Assembly (NCBI RefSeq): GCF_900170035.1
Contig: NZ_LT828546.1
Location: 159,941-194,810 of the forward strand
DNA from: Desulfamplus magnetovallimortis
GTDB taxonomy: Bacteria > Desulfobacterota > Desulfobacteria > Desulfobacterales > Desulfobacteraceae
Reading direction: 5' to 3'
Length of the DNA: 34,870 nucleotides
Part shown: one piece after another, positions 1 to 8,334 of the stretch
Numbering within the stretch: the first letter of the stretch is position 1
Layout: the number at the start of each line of letters is the position of its first letter
Position numbers and translations under genes: made by a program
The notes under the pieces: generated by a model
Seen by the model: the letters and a program-made list of their open reading frames with translations, nothing else
The model's database searches: none
What the model was told of the DNA's origin: nothing

Positions 1-77
1 GATTTTGAGGTTATCAAATGCTTTTCACTTCAGTTTGGGTATATTATTTGTGATGAGGTCCCTTACCTGTTTTTATC

Positions 78-3000
78 TTATTGTGATTTAAAAAATGCCA
101 TCACTTTGCACGGCCCGGTAATGGCTCCAGTGGTGTATGAATTTCCGTCACGAGTTCCATTGCATCCAAGGACATAGTTTATCATATATCCTGAATCGGG
201 TGTCACCGTAAAAGTTGCAACGTCGCCATGGCTGATGTTTTGGTTTCCTGCTGGGGAAATAGTTCCATTTGCAGTGGCAAGAGCAGTTACTGTGTAGGTT
301 TGTGGGGTAAAGGTTGCGTTAAGTGTGCAGTCGCCTGTAATAGATCCGGTGGTATAGGTATTCCCTGACCATGTTCCGGCAGGACAGCCGCCGGTGAAAT
401 TGTTAAACTGGTAGCCCCAGTCAGGTATTATGGTGAAGGTTGTTGTGTCATTATAATTAACGCTTCTGCTGCCGGGGCTTATGGTGCCTCCTGTATCAGC
501 CGTCCCTGTTACTGTGTAGCTGTTCAGGGTAAATGTTGCAGTTACGGTGCAGTCTTCTGTTATGTTGCCGGTGGTGTAGGTTGTGGCCGTTGTTAGGGGA
601 CCTGTGACGGTGGTGCCGTTGCAACCTGTAATAGTTGATATACTGGAACTCGCTGATGGAGTGATTGTCAATGTTGTTGTATTGCCATCACTCACGGTTG
701 TAGTTGCAGGGGATACTGTACCTCCACCTGACCAGTATCGTGCTGTACCAGTAACAATATATTCTGCCGGAAGATCAAATATAGGAACTACAGTCTCTGT
801 AGAATTTACAGTTAAGGTGTAAGGATTGTCTGTGGAGAGTGGAGTACCTAAGTCATCTTCCCATCTTACAAACTCGTAACCGGCATCAGGTGTAGCGGTT
901 AAAATGATATTTGTTCCAGAAGCATATAGTTCACCAAATGGACTTCCTCCAGAGACAGAGCCATTTGCATCGGCATTGACTTTGAGCATGTAAACATTAT
1001 CGACAACCTTTGAAACTGCACCACGAACATTAAAGATTGTACGATCATCTCCAAATTGATCTGTTGTAACGACATGGCTGCTTGCTCCTGTCCCGCTTAG
1101 ATCAACCCAGGCAGGTGTCCCTGCATCTTTATCGTAATACCCAATTATAACCGAAGCACTGTTGGAGCTGTCATAACCTGTATCTGTACCTTCAAAATTT
1201 TCGTTGGTATAACCATTACTGCTATAATTACTACTTAGCAAAGCACTGCCAGTTTGGAGTGTTACTGCACTATTAGCTCTATTTGAAACACTGCTTACTT
1301 CAGGAAAAAATGGCTGAAAAACTTTAGCTGTACCTATTTGAATGTTGTCATTGTTGATTATAAAATCATAAATTCCTCCGGAAAAAAGATAGTTGTCAGA
1401 GCCATCAGCAGAACCACCATAGGTGATGTTGTGTGAATTAACATCATGCCCTGTTATGACTCCATGGAAAACATTATAATAGGAGTTGATTGTTCCGTTA
1501 GAATTATATTTTGTTACATCATCCAAAGAAAAACCAGATGGATTATCAACTGAACCGGCACTTTTTCTATAGTTATAGGCAAATAGAGAGTTAATAACAG
1601 TTGCTGAACCGCCATTAACTCCTATAGCTCCACCATTGTAATCACCATAGGCAACATTACCTGCAAATGTGCTGTTAATTACCCAGAGAGTACCTTGATA
1701 GTTATTTATTCCACCACCGATCTCCTTGCCGTTATTATTATAAATTGTAGAGTTATTAATATAAAGTGTTCCTTGATTCTCCCCTGCTCCTCCTCCACCT
1801 GTTGCTGAAAAAGCACGGTTTTGAGAAATAAAACAATTTTCAATAAACATGGTTGCACCATTATTATTAACAAAACCGCCGCCATATTGGGCTATATTTC
1901 GCATAATTCCACAATCATATACATATGTTGTGCCCGAATTATTAATAGCACCACCTTTAACGTTACCACTACCATTGTTTATCAGACAGCTTTCAACTCT
2001 CAATGTGGCACCTGTGCCAACATTTATGCCTCCTCCAGAGGCATGGCCACCTTTAATAGTCATGTTTTTTATAACTGCATTTACACCTGCACCGCTTATG
2101 GAAAAGACACCAAAAGTTGATGGAGAATCATTTACATCACCAGAATCTGTAAGGCCGGGAGTTGGAACTGAAAGCGTATTGTCGTTTCCATCAAAAGTTA
2201 AATCTTTGGTGCAACTTATCGTTGAAGTGACTGTAATATCAGCGGTAATGCTAATGGTATCGCCGGAAGATGAGTTGGTTACTGCGTCAGCAAGTTCAGC
2301 ATATGTCGAAACAGAGTGAGTTGAAGATTCAATTTCACGATAAACAACATATAAACCTGCACCAAAAGTTAGAGAAGTTGTTTCATCACTGTTGTAATGG
2401 ACAAGGGAAATGTTATAGTTGGGAAGGCCGGTAATGCCTGTGCTTCCACTTACGCTGCCTGTGTAAAGTATTGCAGATCCCCCTAAACCCGGAGTTACCG
2501 TACCGCCGGTGACAATAATATTACCACCTGTGCTTGTTCCGGCAGAATCTGCCTTGCCACCATTCAATTTGATTGATGAGGTTGAAGTATCTTGTGAAGT
2601 GATTGCACCTGTAAGGGTTAAATCTCCTGCTGAAACCATACCCGAGGCAATATCAATAGCACCATTAACATTAACGCTACCTATTGTTAAACTATTTTTA
2701 TCTACTAAAGTAACTATATCCCCGGAGCTTACAGATACAGCACCTGTAAAATCATTATTTGTGTTATCCAAAGTAATGGCTTTATTAGAAGGTGCTGATA
2801 ATGTAGTGGTTCCGCCTGAAATTAATGTTAAATTGCTGCCTGAGATGGCACCAGATGTAGAGATTAGGCTTACATTTCCAGAACCTGTTGAATTAACGAT
2901 GCTTCCAGAAGCTGTGTTGATGCCAGAGCCTGTACCTGAAGATTCAGCATCACATGTAATTGTAATCTCTCCATTGACGGATTCTATTGAACCTGTTGAT

Positions 3001-4331
3001 TCAATAAAAACACCATCTGAATTACCATCACCTTCTCCATTTGTTGTAATTGTTCCAGTATTATTAGTGAAAACACTATTGTTGATTTGAACCCCGCGTG
3101 ACCATGCACTGGTATAGCCTTGCCTCAAACCTGTGAGACTTATATTCCCTCCACCTGCATCAATTGCTCCATCAAGTTGAATACCACGACAAGTATCACC
3201 TGAACACCCATAGGTTTTGCTGTTTACAGGGTTACTATATGTGCCACATGAATTATTAACTCCCTCAATAGTTACATTGCCTCCATTAGTTGTAATACTT
3301 CTTGTTGAATAAAGACGAAATTGACCAATACGTTCATTATTGAGGGGTATCGTTGCTTTACCAGCTAATGCATAAAAATGAAGTTTATTTGTAGTTGAAC
3401 TGATGGATGCATCCACATTAATTCTGTAATCTGCAACTAAAGTTAATGTGACTTCATAATCTGATGTATGTTGAATGTCATTTGAAACAGTAAGTGTTCC
3501 CTGTTCTGGTTGACCTCCCTTTCCTGTATTTATTATAACGCTTTTTCCTGCATTGAATTCTGTAACAATATCAGAAATATTAACTGTAGCTCCCGTACCA
3601 ATTGGTGTCCATACCCTGGGATTAACACCAGACCAGACTCCGTTGTTGTTGGCACTTGATATAATAACATCATAAGTGGTGTTATGGATTTCCCATGTAG
3701 CACCTCCATAAATTGTTCCTGTATTGCCATTACTGCTATCATCAGTTAAAGAAGCTCCGCTGCCATCACTCATTTTGTAGGAAGCTAAAAGATTTGAGTC
3801 TGTATCAATTTCTTTGTACATATTGGCTTTAATTTCTTCTTCGGAACGAGCTATATTCCAAATACGAAAATCGTCAATCTTACCGTTAAAATAATTCGAA
3901 GTCTCACCAGTTCTCCTTCCAATATGAATAATACTATCTGTTTTTGTATAAACTTTTGTTAATGAATTTTGTAGCACCCCATCTTTATAAATTTTAAAAG
4001 ATGTCCCATCATATAATCCTGCAATATGATGCCATTGATTGTATTCAATATCAAAATATATCTCTGAACCATCTGGGGCTCCGAAAATTGCCATTGGCGA
4101 ATTAATATTTGTAAAAAAATACCAGTCAGCATCAACTATTCCATTCCAATTTGATTGTGCACCATCATACATCATCCAGAATTCAACAGTAAAAGTGTTA
4201 GTAACCAAATTTGGATATGGAATCTCTACATAATCATCTGTTCCATCAAAATTTAAGGCATAGTTTTCAGCATATGCAGTGTTGACAATTCCAAACAAAA
4301 CAATAGATAAATAAAGTATTTTTTTTATCAT
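78..4331 (-). CDS. Large secreted LamG / beta-helix / InlB-repeat protein
   Basis: 1417 residues. An N-terminal signal peptide (about residues 1-21, cleavage near TAYA-EN) implies export. Residues 23-215 look like a LamG/concanavalin A-like domain (motifs NFDGTDDYVEIP and DGTSFKIYKDG). The middle is rich in Gly, Ser, Thr and Asn. From about 672 to 1000 it reads as a right-handed beta-helix of the polymorphic outer-membrane-protein type, with repeated GGGINN / NSTFAGN turns. Four C-terminal repeats of about 75 residues begin near residue 1114, each starting like YTVTGTA..GGTISP and ending in a conserved Cys-Thr-X-X-ATF stretch. These resemble the divergent InlB B-repeat family. No sorting signal or autotransporter barrel is seen. 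An AAGGAG ribosome site (complement of 4342-4347) sits 10 nt before the ATG. Probably a surface adhesin or carbohydrate-binding protein; its ligand is unknown. Confidence 0.85.
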   Translation of the reverse strand: MIKKILYLSIVLFGIVNTAYAENYALNFDGTDDYVEIPYPNLVTNTFTVEFWMMYDGAQSNWNGIVDADWYFFTNINSPMAIFGAPDGSEIYFDIEYNQWHHIAGLYDGTSFKIYKDGVLQNSLTKVYTKTDSIIHIGRRTGETSNYFNGKIDDFRIWNIARSEEEIKANMYKEIDTDSNLLASYKMSDGSGASLTDDSSNGNTGTIYGGATWEIHNTTYDVIISSANNNGVWSGVNPRVWTPIGTGATVNISDIVTEFNAGKSVIINTGKGGQPEQGTLTVSNDIQHTSDYEVTLTLVADYRINVDASISSTTNKLHFYALAGKATIPLNNERIGQFRLYSTRSITTNGGNVTIEGVNNSCGTYSNPVNSKTYGCSGDTCRGIQLDGAIDAGGGNISLTGLRQGYTSAWSRGVQINNSVFTNNTGTITTNGEGDGNSDGVFIESTGSIESVNGEITITCDAESSGTGSGINTASGSIVNSTGSGNVSLISTSGAISGSNLTLISGGTTTLSAPSNKAITLDNTNNDFTGAVSVSSGDIVTLVDKNSLTIGSVNVNGAIDIASGMVSAGDLTLTGAITSQDTSTSSIKLNGGKADSAGTSTGGNIIVTGGTVTPGLGGSAILYTGSVSGSTGITGLPNYNISLVHYNSDETTSLTFGAGLYVVYREIESSTHSVSTYAELADAVTNSSSGDTISITADITVTSTISCTKDLTFDGNDNTLSVPTPGLTDSGDVNDSPSTFGVFSISGAGVNAVIKNMTIKGGHASGGGINVGTGATLRVESCLINNGSGNVKGGAINNSGTTYVYDCGIMRNIAQYGGGFVNNNGATMFIENCFISQNRAFSATGGGGAGENQGTLYINNSTIYNNNGKEIGGGINNYQGTLWVINSTFAGNVAYGDYNGGAIGVNGGSATVINSLFAYNYRKSAGSVDNPSGFSLDDVTKYNSNGTINSYYNVFHGVITGHDVNSHNITYGGSADGSDNYLFSGGIYDFIINNDNIQIGTAKVFQPFFPEVSSVSNRANSAVTLQTGSALLSSNYSSNGYTNENFEGTDTGYDSSNSASVIIGYYDKDAGTPAWVDLSGTGASSHVVTTDQFGDDRTIFNVRGAVSKVVDNVYMLKVNADANGSVSGGSPFGELYASGTNIILTATPDAGYEFVRWEDDLGTPLSTDNPYTLTVNSTETVVPIFDLPAEYIVTGTARYWSGGGTVSPATTTVSDGNTTTLTITPSASSSISTITGCNGTTVTGPLTTATTYTTGNITEDCTVTATFTLNSYTVTGTADTGGTISPGSRSVNYNDTTTFTIIPDWGYQFNNFTGGCPAGTWSGNTYTTGSITGDCTLNATFTPQTYTVTALATANGTISPAGNQNISHGDVATFTVTPDSGYMINYVLGCNGTRDGNSYTTGAITGPCKVMAFFKSQ

Positions 4332-4379
4332 GATTCAGAAACTCCTTATTCGCTAATAATGAATCTAAAATAATTCACT

Positions 4380-4450
4380 GATATTCCCCCTCTATAGATA
4401 TGGAGATGGGGAAGAGTGGAAGGAAGGTAATGGGGAAGTTATTTCGTCCT
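4380..4450. repeat. Short intergenic repeat fragment (CCCCTCT/GATGGGG family)
   Basis: This stretch reads CCCCCTCTATAG, then GGAGATGGGGAA, and ends in GGGGAAGTTATTT. It resembles the larger palindromic repeats at 16262-16615, 22402-22480 and 34050-34230, which carry CCCCCTCTCC, GGAGATGGGGAA and GGTAAGTTATTTAA. It lies just upstream of the secreted protein gene and may be a decayed copy. Confidence 0.4.
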
Positions 4451-4466
4451 TAGAAAGTAGAAGTAA

Positions 4467-4810
4467 TCAATCCAATTTTTTTATCTCTTCAATTGACAAT
4501 CCTGTAAATTCAAAAATTTTATCAATGGATTCCCCTTTTTTAAGCATTTGGCTTGGGGCAATTTTCAACCCCTTTTCAATTCCTATCTTTTCACCTTTTT
4601 TCAATCCCTATCTTTTTACCCTCTTCAATACCATCCATTTTTGCTGTCGAGATCATATCTCTCTCACGAACAAGATTTACTACATAACGTTCATAATCAG
4701 CCTTTTCAGATTTGCTCATATGGATATAGGATAGCTTATCTTTTGCTTTATCAATATTTTTTGGACTTAAAATCATCCCTTAACTGTTCATTTTTATAAT
4801 GTATATCCAT
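4467..4810 (-). pseudogene. Remnant of Rpn-family (PD-(D/E)XK) nuclease/transposase
   Basis: A C-terminal fragment of about 113 residues can be rebuilt only by allowing two frameshifts. One is at a six-T run at 4757-4762 and the other at a six-T run at 4596-4601. Removing one base from each gives a continuous product running from MDIHYKNEQLRDDFKSKNID to FTGLSIEEIKKLD. The basic, Lys/Glu/Gly-rich tail (repeated GIEKG units) and the closing SIEEIKKL helix are typical of Rpn / PDDEXK_2 family proteins, which normally run to about 300 residues. The N-terminal nuclease domain is absent. Both shifts are one extra A in A6 runs, so an assembly error cannot be excluded. The missing half still indicates a dead gene. 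Confidence 0.7.
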
Positions 4811-4812
4811 TC

Positions 4813-4991
4813 ATATATACTCAAAATCGACACCTATGATCTTGTAAGCCTTGTCAACACTGTCTGAATCAGGATTCCCAAGATTAACAGGATAAGGCAG
4901 GATTATCTATCCTGAGCATCCTGGTTATCCTGGTTCAGACAACTGCAATAACTTCTAAAAAAGCAATAAGATGTCGATTTTGAGTATATAT
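4813..4991. repeat. Intergenic element bounded by a 20-bp perfect inverted repeat
   Basis: The left arm 4813-4832 (ATATATACTCAAAATCGACA) is perfectly complementary to the right arm 4972-4991. Between them, 4863-4940 holds a dyad built on CAGGAT / ATCCTG words (CTGAATCAGGAT on the left, ATCCTGGTTCAGAC on the right). A related dyad lies at 31388-31476. The element abuts the Rpn remnant, and the pair may mark an old insertion. No transposase lies inside it. Confidence 0.65.
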
Positions 4992-5219
4992 CGCTTCATA
5001 ATTAGCTTGCTGATATTTTTAAAATCTTCACCAAGGCTTAAATTTTCTGATTATAACGGATTTTTTTGGGGGAGTAATTATCTCAACAAAAGGATTGGTT
5101 TTTTTTGGAGTTTTTCTATACAATCCTATGTAACAAATAATTATTTATATTGCTATGTTATCGCCACCTAAATAGTAATTTAAACTCAAAACCAAGAGAA
5201 ACAAAAACACGAATAAATG

Positions 5220-5330
5220 TAATTATTTCAGCATATTATACCCCACTAATCCATTATAACCAGCATTTATTTTATCTAAAGTCTGTGTCTCAAACAGCTC
5301 GAGGAGATTGAGCAGTACTTTTGCTTTCTC
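5220..5330 (-). pseudogene. Possible 3' remnant of an unidentified gene
   Basis: On the minus strand a short open stretch of about 35 codons, without a start codon and with a stop just upstream, reads EKAKVLLNLLELFETQTLDK followed by INAGYNGLVGYNMLK and a stop. Its composition looks protein-like, unlike the surrounding AT-rich sequence. I do not recognise the family. The rest of 4992-5358 shows nothing I can support. Confidence 0.25.
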
Positions 5331-5358
5331 TTATCTTTTGTTATTAATTTCCAGATTA

Positions 5359-5997
5359 CTACAGAGCATCCACAATAATTTTAGTTAACTTCCCAAGTGC
5401 TCTGCTCTGGGCGGCAACATAATTATCAAATCCGCCGCCTGTAACAGCTTCTTTCAAATTAACATGTCCATTTTTCAATAGTTTCCTGGTATTACCCTGC
5501 AAAATCTCCCATCTTGCCACAAGCGATACCGCATCACCTGGAATTCCATCAAGTTGAAGAATCTCTATTATGATCTGATAATCAGTTTCCACATAACTTT
5601 TCCAGGGATACTTATAAATGGTGTCAACTCCAAGAATTTGCCTGAAATTTTCCGTCAGAACTTCAGGAATATCTTCTCCAGGGTTACCTGCCCATTGATG
5701 GAAATCCTCGACATTTATCTCATTGGGGCCAAGTCGCACCACAAGTTGTGAGCGATCAAGATACTTTGCAATCCTGACAGGGCCTATACCAAGAGTAATA
5801 CTTTCATGTTGATCCACTGTATATTTTTCAGGCTGATTTACAATATCCTTTTCAGATTGATCTACAGCATCTTTTGATGATGATAGTATTGGCCCGTCAA
5901 AGTTCCCCGGGGTCAGTATATAAAATTTTGAAGGCTGACTTGTTATACAGCCCGATGCAATAACCATTACTATTAGAGAGAAGAAAAAATTGCGCAA
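5359..5997 (-). CDS. ABC-transport auxiliary lipoprotein (PqiC/YmbA-like)
   Basis: 212 residues. The N-terminus is a lipoprotein signal with lipobox ASGC (Cys17), followed by ITSQPSKFYILTP, the usual opening of the ABC-type transport auxiliary lipoprotein family (PqiC/YmbA). Family members are outer-membrane-attached partners of MCE-protein transporters. The later PVRIAKYLDRSQLVVR and ILQLDGIPGD segments also fit. It is the last gene of the mlaE-mlaF-mlaD group, about 100 nt after mlaD, which supports a role in lipid transport between membranes. The start is TTG, preceded by AAGGAG at good spacing. Residues 28-55 contain near-repeats (SEKDIVNQ / PEKYTVDQ), another sign of local tandem duplication. 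Confidence 0.8.
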   Translation of the reverse strand: MRNFFFSLIVMVIASGCITSQPSKFYILTPGNFDGPILSSSKDAVDQSEKDIVNQPEKYTVDQHESITLGIGPVRIAKYLDRSQLVVRLGPNEINVEDFHQWAGNPGEDIPEVLTENFRQILGVDTIYKYPWKSYVETDYQIIIEILQLDGIPGDAVSLVARWEILQGNTRKLLKNGHVNLKEAVTGGGFDNYVAAQSRALGKLTKIIVDAL

Positions 5998-6010
5998 GTT
6001 TAACTCCTTT

Positions 6011-6135
6011 TTACTGTTTTCCCTGAATCAATGCTTCTAATGACGTTCAACTCACTGTTTTCCCTGAATCAATGCTTCTGAATGACGTTCTATTTACTGT
6101 TTGCCCTGAATAAAAGCCTCTGGATGACGTTCAAT
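6011..6135 (-). repeat. Three tandem 42-bp copies of the mlaD 3' end
   Basis: Three units lie at 6094-6135, 6052-6093 and 6011-6051. The first is the real end of mlaD (IERHPEAFIQGKQ, stop). The second would encode IERHSEALIQGKQ and a stop. The third is 41 bp and has lost one base, so its frame is broken. Both extra copies lie after the mlaD stop codon and before the next gene. Confidence 0.9.
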
Positions 6136-7236
6136 ATACTCTGCAAGCATCCTTACCGATCTTGCAGCATCCGATATTTCGGCAAGAGTAGTGTTAAGAT
6201 TGTAAAGCAATGCTGAATCGCTGTCAGTGATGCGATCAATACCTTTGAGCATTTCAGTTGCCTGATCTGACGCCTTTTGAGCTGATATCATTGTATTACG
6301 GGCTGATTTAAGGACATCCTGCAAGCCACTTGATACAGGCGCCACCTCCTGATGGATGCCTGCAAGCAGATTTTGGGCACTGACAACTGTTTCATCAACT
6401 CCTGCCCCCATACTATTAACCTTGCTTAGGGCAACAGCAACAAGATTCTGAATATCGGCAATGGCTTTTTTCAAAGATAGACTTAAATCAACAACCTCTT
6501 TATCGGCTGTGCTTATGAATTTTTTTGCATCACTCACAGTTGAAACAAGGTTTGAAGAGAGATCCGGCAGTTCATTGTCCATATGAGCTGCAAGGCCATT
6601 AATACTGTTCAAAGCTGCTGTCATGGCAACAAGAAGTTCATTGATGGATTCTGAATTGAGAAAGGTATCAACATTGGATATTATGGAAAACACCTTGTTG
6701 AAAATCTCCTCTATTGGAGCCTGTTTCAACTTGCTTGTCAACTCCTCAATATCTGACTGAGTTGTGGGTATCTCAAGATAAGAAGATTCAAGGCCGGAAA
6801 ATCTCGGCGTGGTATCAGGCTCAAAATCAAGGGCAACCAGAAGCTGACCTGTAACCAGGCTCTGCATCTCAAGTTTTGCCCTCAACCCCTGTTTTATAAG
6901 TGCATCAAGAGTCTCTTCAATTGTCTGATTTCCACTGGAATCGCCCTGCATCACAACGCAATCCTTGTTTATTTCAATAAGCACAGGAATGGAAAAAGGG
7001 TGATCAACTGAAGCGGCATTTATCCTTATATCCTTAACAGCACCAATTTTGACTCCCCGAAGCACCACAGGTGACCCAACATTAAGCCCCTTTACTGAGC
7101 CGCTGAAATGAAGAACAAAAACATTTTTTTCAGCAAAAAGCGCTCCGGAGCCAAACACAACAATGCCAACAACCACAAGAGCAATAGCACCGAGTACAAA
7201 AGCCCCAACCATGAATTTACCGGAATTTTTATCCAT
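6094..7236 (-). CDS. mlaD: MCE-domain lipid transport protein (MlaD-like)
   Basis: 380 residues from the ATG at 7236. The frame is open to an ATG at 7317, but the conserved MlaD start (MDKNSGKFMVGAFVLG) lies at 7236. One transmembrane helix spans about 6-30. A single MCE domain follows at about 33-115 (FSGSVKGLNVGSPVVLRGVK, then IGAVKDIRI). MCE proteins form hexameric rings in the periplasm that carry phospholipids between the inner and outer membranes. The long C-terminal part is helical and coiled-coil-like, so the protein is about twice the length of E. coli MlaD and closer to longer MCE proteins of other Proteobacteria. It is cotranscribed after mlaF. Its last 14 codons are duplicated twice downstream. 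Confidence 0.85.
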   Translation of the reverse strand: MDKNSGKFMVGAFVLGAIALVVVGIVVFGSGALFAEKNVFVLHFSGSVKGLNVGSPVVLRGVKIGAVKDIRINAASVDHPFSIPVLIEINKDCVVMQGDSSGNQTIEETLDALIKQGLRAKLEMQSLVTGQLLVALDFEPDTTPRFSGLESSYLEIPTTQSDIEELTSKLKQAPIEEIFNKVFSIISNVDTFLNSESINELLVAMTAALNSINGLAAHMDNELPDLSSNLVSTVSDAKKFISTADKEVVDLSLSLKKAIADIQNLVAVALSKVNSMGAGVDETVVSAQNLLAGIHQEVAPVSSGLQDVLKSARNTMISAQKASDQATEMLKGIDRITDSDSALLYNLNTTLAEISDAARSVRMLAEYIERHPEAFIQGKQ

Positions 7237-7389
7237 AAGAGAAACACAGCTCCCATCAAAGAAGATGCCCCTGTAAAAAGTCAAAAATTCCATAAACGCT
7301 ATTAATGAATTCAGCATATTACAGCCTGGAGAATTCTAAAATCGGACTTTTTTACGAGACCATCAAAGATACAACTACAATATATTATT

Positions 7390-8331
7390 CTATACCTTCT
7401 GCCTGCCCTCACCCCGTGTCAAAAATTTAACTACCCTTTCATCATCTGAAGTTTCAAGAAGATCCACAGGATTTCCTGAAGCAATCATGGTTTTTGTCAC
7501 AGGGTCAAGGAAAACAGAATTGGTACCAATGTTAAAAATACTTGCAAGCTCATGGGTTACAACCACAATTGTCGCCCCAAGGCTCTCACGCAACTCCAGG
7601 ATAAGATCGTCAAGCAGGCGGGCACTTACAGGATCAAGACCTGCCGAAGGTTCATCAAAAAAGAGGATTTCAGGATCAAGCGCAAGTGCCCTGGCAAGAC
7701 CTGCCCTTTTGCGCATCCCCCCGCTTATCTGGGATGGATAGTAATCCTCAAATCCAGCAAGTCCCACTAAAGCAAGTTTAAGTGATGCAAGCTCCCTAAT
7801 GCTTGATTTACCCAAGTTTGTGTACTCTTCCAAGGGAAGCGAAATGTTTTCAGCAAGGGTCATTGAACTCCACAAGGCTCCGCTCTGGTAAAGAATTCCC
7901 ATATTTTTCATCAGAAGACGGCGATTATCAGGGGAAGTATCCCAAAAACTAACAGACTCACCTTTTTTACCATCTGCTTTCTGACTTTGTCCGGCACCTG
8001 CATTCTGAGTCTTTCCGGCACCTGCATTCTGAATCTTTCCGGCACCTGCATTCTGAGTCTTTCCGGCACCTGCATCATGACTCTGTCCCCACCCTGCTTC
8101 CTTGTTATGTCCGGCAACACTGTAGAGGATTCTCCCCAATGATGGCTTCTGCAAACCCACAAGATGGCGCAATAGGGTACTTTTTCCGCATCCGCTGCCG
8201 CCCATTATAATAAAAATATCTCCCTGATTCACAATAAAATCAAGATTTTGCTGAATTATTGAAGAGCCATATGCCATTGTAAGGTTTTCAACTATAATAC
8301 AGTGGCGATGTATTGCCATAGATGTTTCCAT
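7390..8331 (-). CDS. mlaF: Lipid ABC transporter ATP-binding protein (MlaF-like) with octapeptide-repeat insert
   Basis: 313 residues. It energises the MlaE/MlaD lipid transporter in the inner membrane. Visible motifs are Walker A GGSGCGKST (about 43-51), a Q-loop region ILYQSGALWSSMTLAEN, signature SGGMRKRAGLARAL, Walker B ILFFDEPSAGLDP and the switch His in VVVTHEL. The family is usually about 250-270 residues. The excess is a hydrophilic insert at about residues 78-117, made of five octapeptides of the type NAGAGKTQ and lying between Walker A and the Q-loop. A surface-loop location would let the ATPase fold survive. The start follows the mlaE stop by three bases, implying translational coupling. 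Confidence 0.88.
   Translation of the reverse strand: METSMAIHRHCIIVENLTMAYGSSIIQQNLDFIVNQGDIFIIMGGSGCGKSTLLRHLVGLQKPSLGRILYSVAGHNKEAGWGQSHDAGAGKTQNAGAGKIQNAGAGKTQNAGAGQSQKADGKKGESVSFWDTSPDNRRLLMKNMGILYQSGALWSSMTLAENISLPLEEYTNLGKSSIRELASLKLALVGLAGFEDYYPSQISGGMRKRAGLARALALDPEILFFDEPSAGLDPVSARLLDDLILELRESLGATIVVVTHELASIFNIGTNSVFLDPVTKTMIASGNPVDLLETSDDERVVKFLTRGEGRQKV
7981..8100 (-). repeat. 24-bp in-frame minisatellite inside mlaF
   Basis: Five tandem 24-bp units start at 7981, 8005, 8029, 8053 and 8077. The middle three are nearly identical and the outer ones are degenerate. Each encodes eight residues (NAGAGKTQ, NAGAGKIQ, DAGAGKTQ and similar), so copy-number change keeps the frame. Confidence 0.92.
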
Positions 8332-8334
8332 AAA

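Noticed and set aside
1849-3090. Long plus-strand open frames opposite the secreted protein (1849-2319, 2509-3090)
   Set aside because: They mirror the Gly/Ser/Thr-rich codons of the real minus-strand gene, have Pro/Val/Leu-rich shadow composition, no ribosome site and no recognisable domain.
4971-5171. 66-codon plus-strand ORF in the gene-poor stretch
   Set aside because: Starts inside the right arm of the inverted repeat; AT-rich hydrophobic composition with no ribosome site or domain.
7911-8162. Minus-strand alternative-frame ORF with repeated MQVPERLR units
   Set aside because: It is the 24-bp mlaF minisatellite read in another frame of the same strand.
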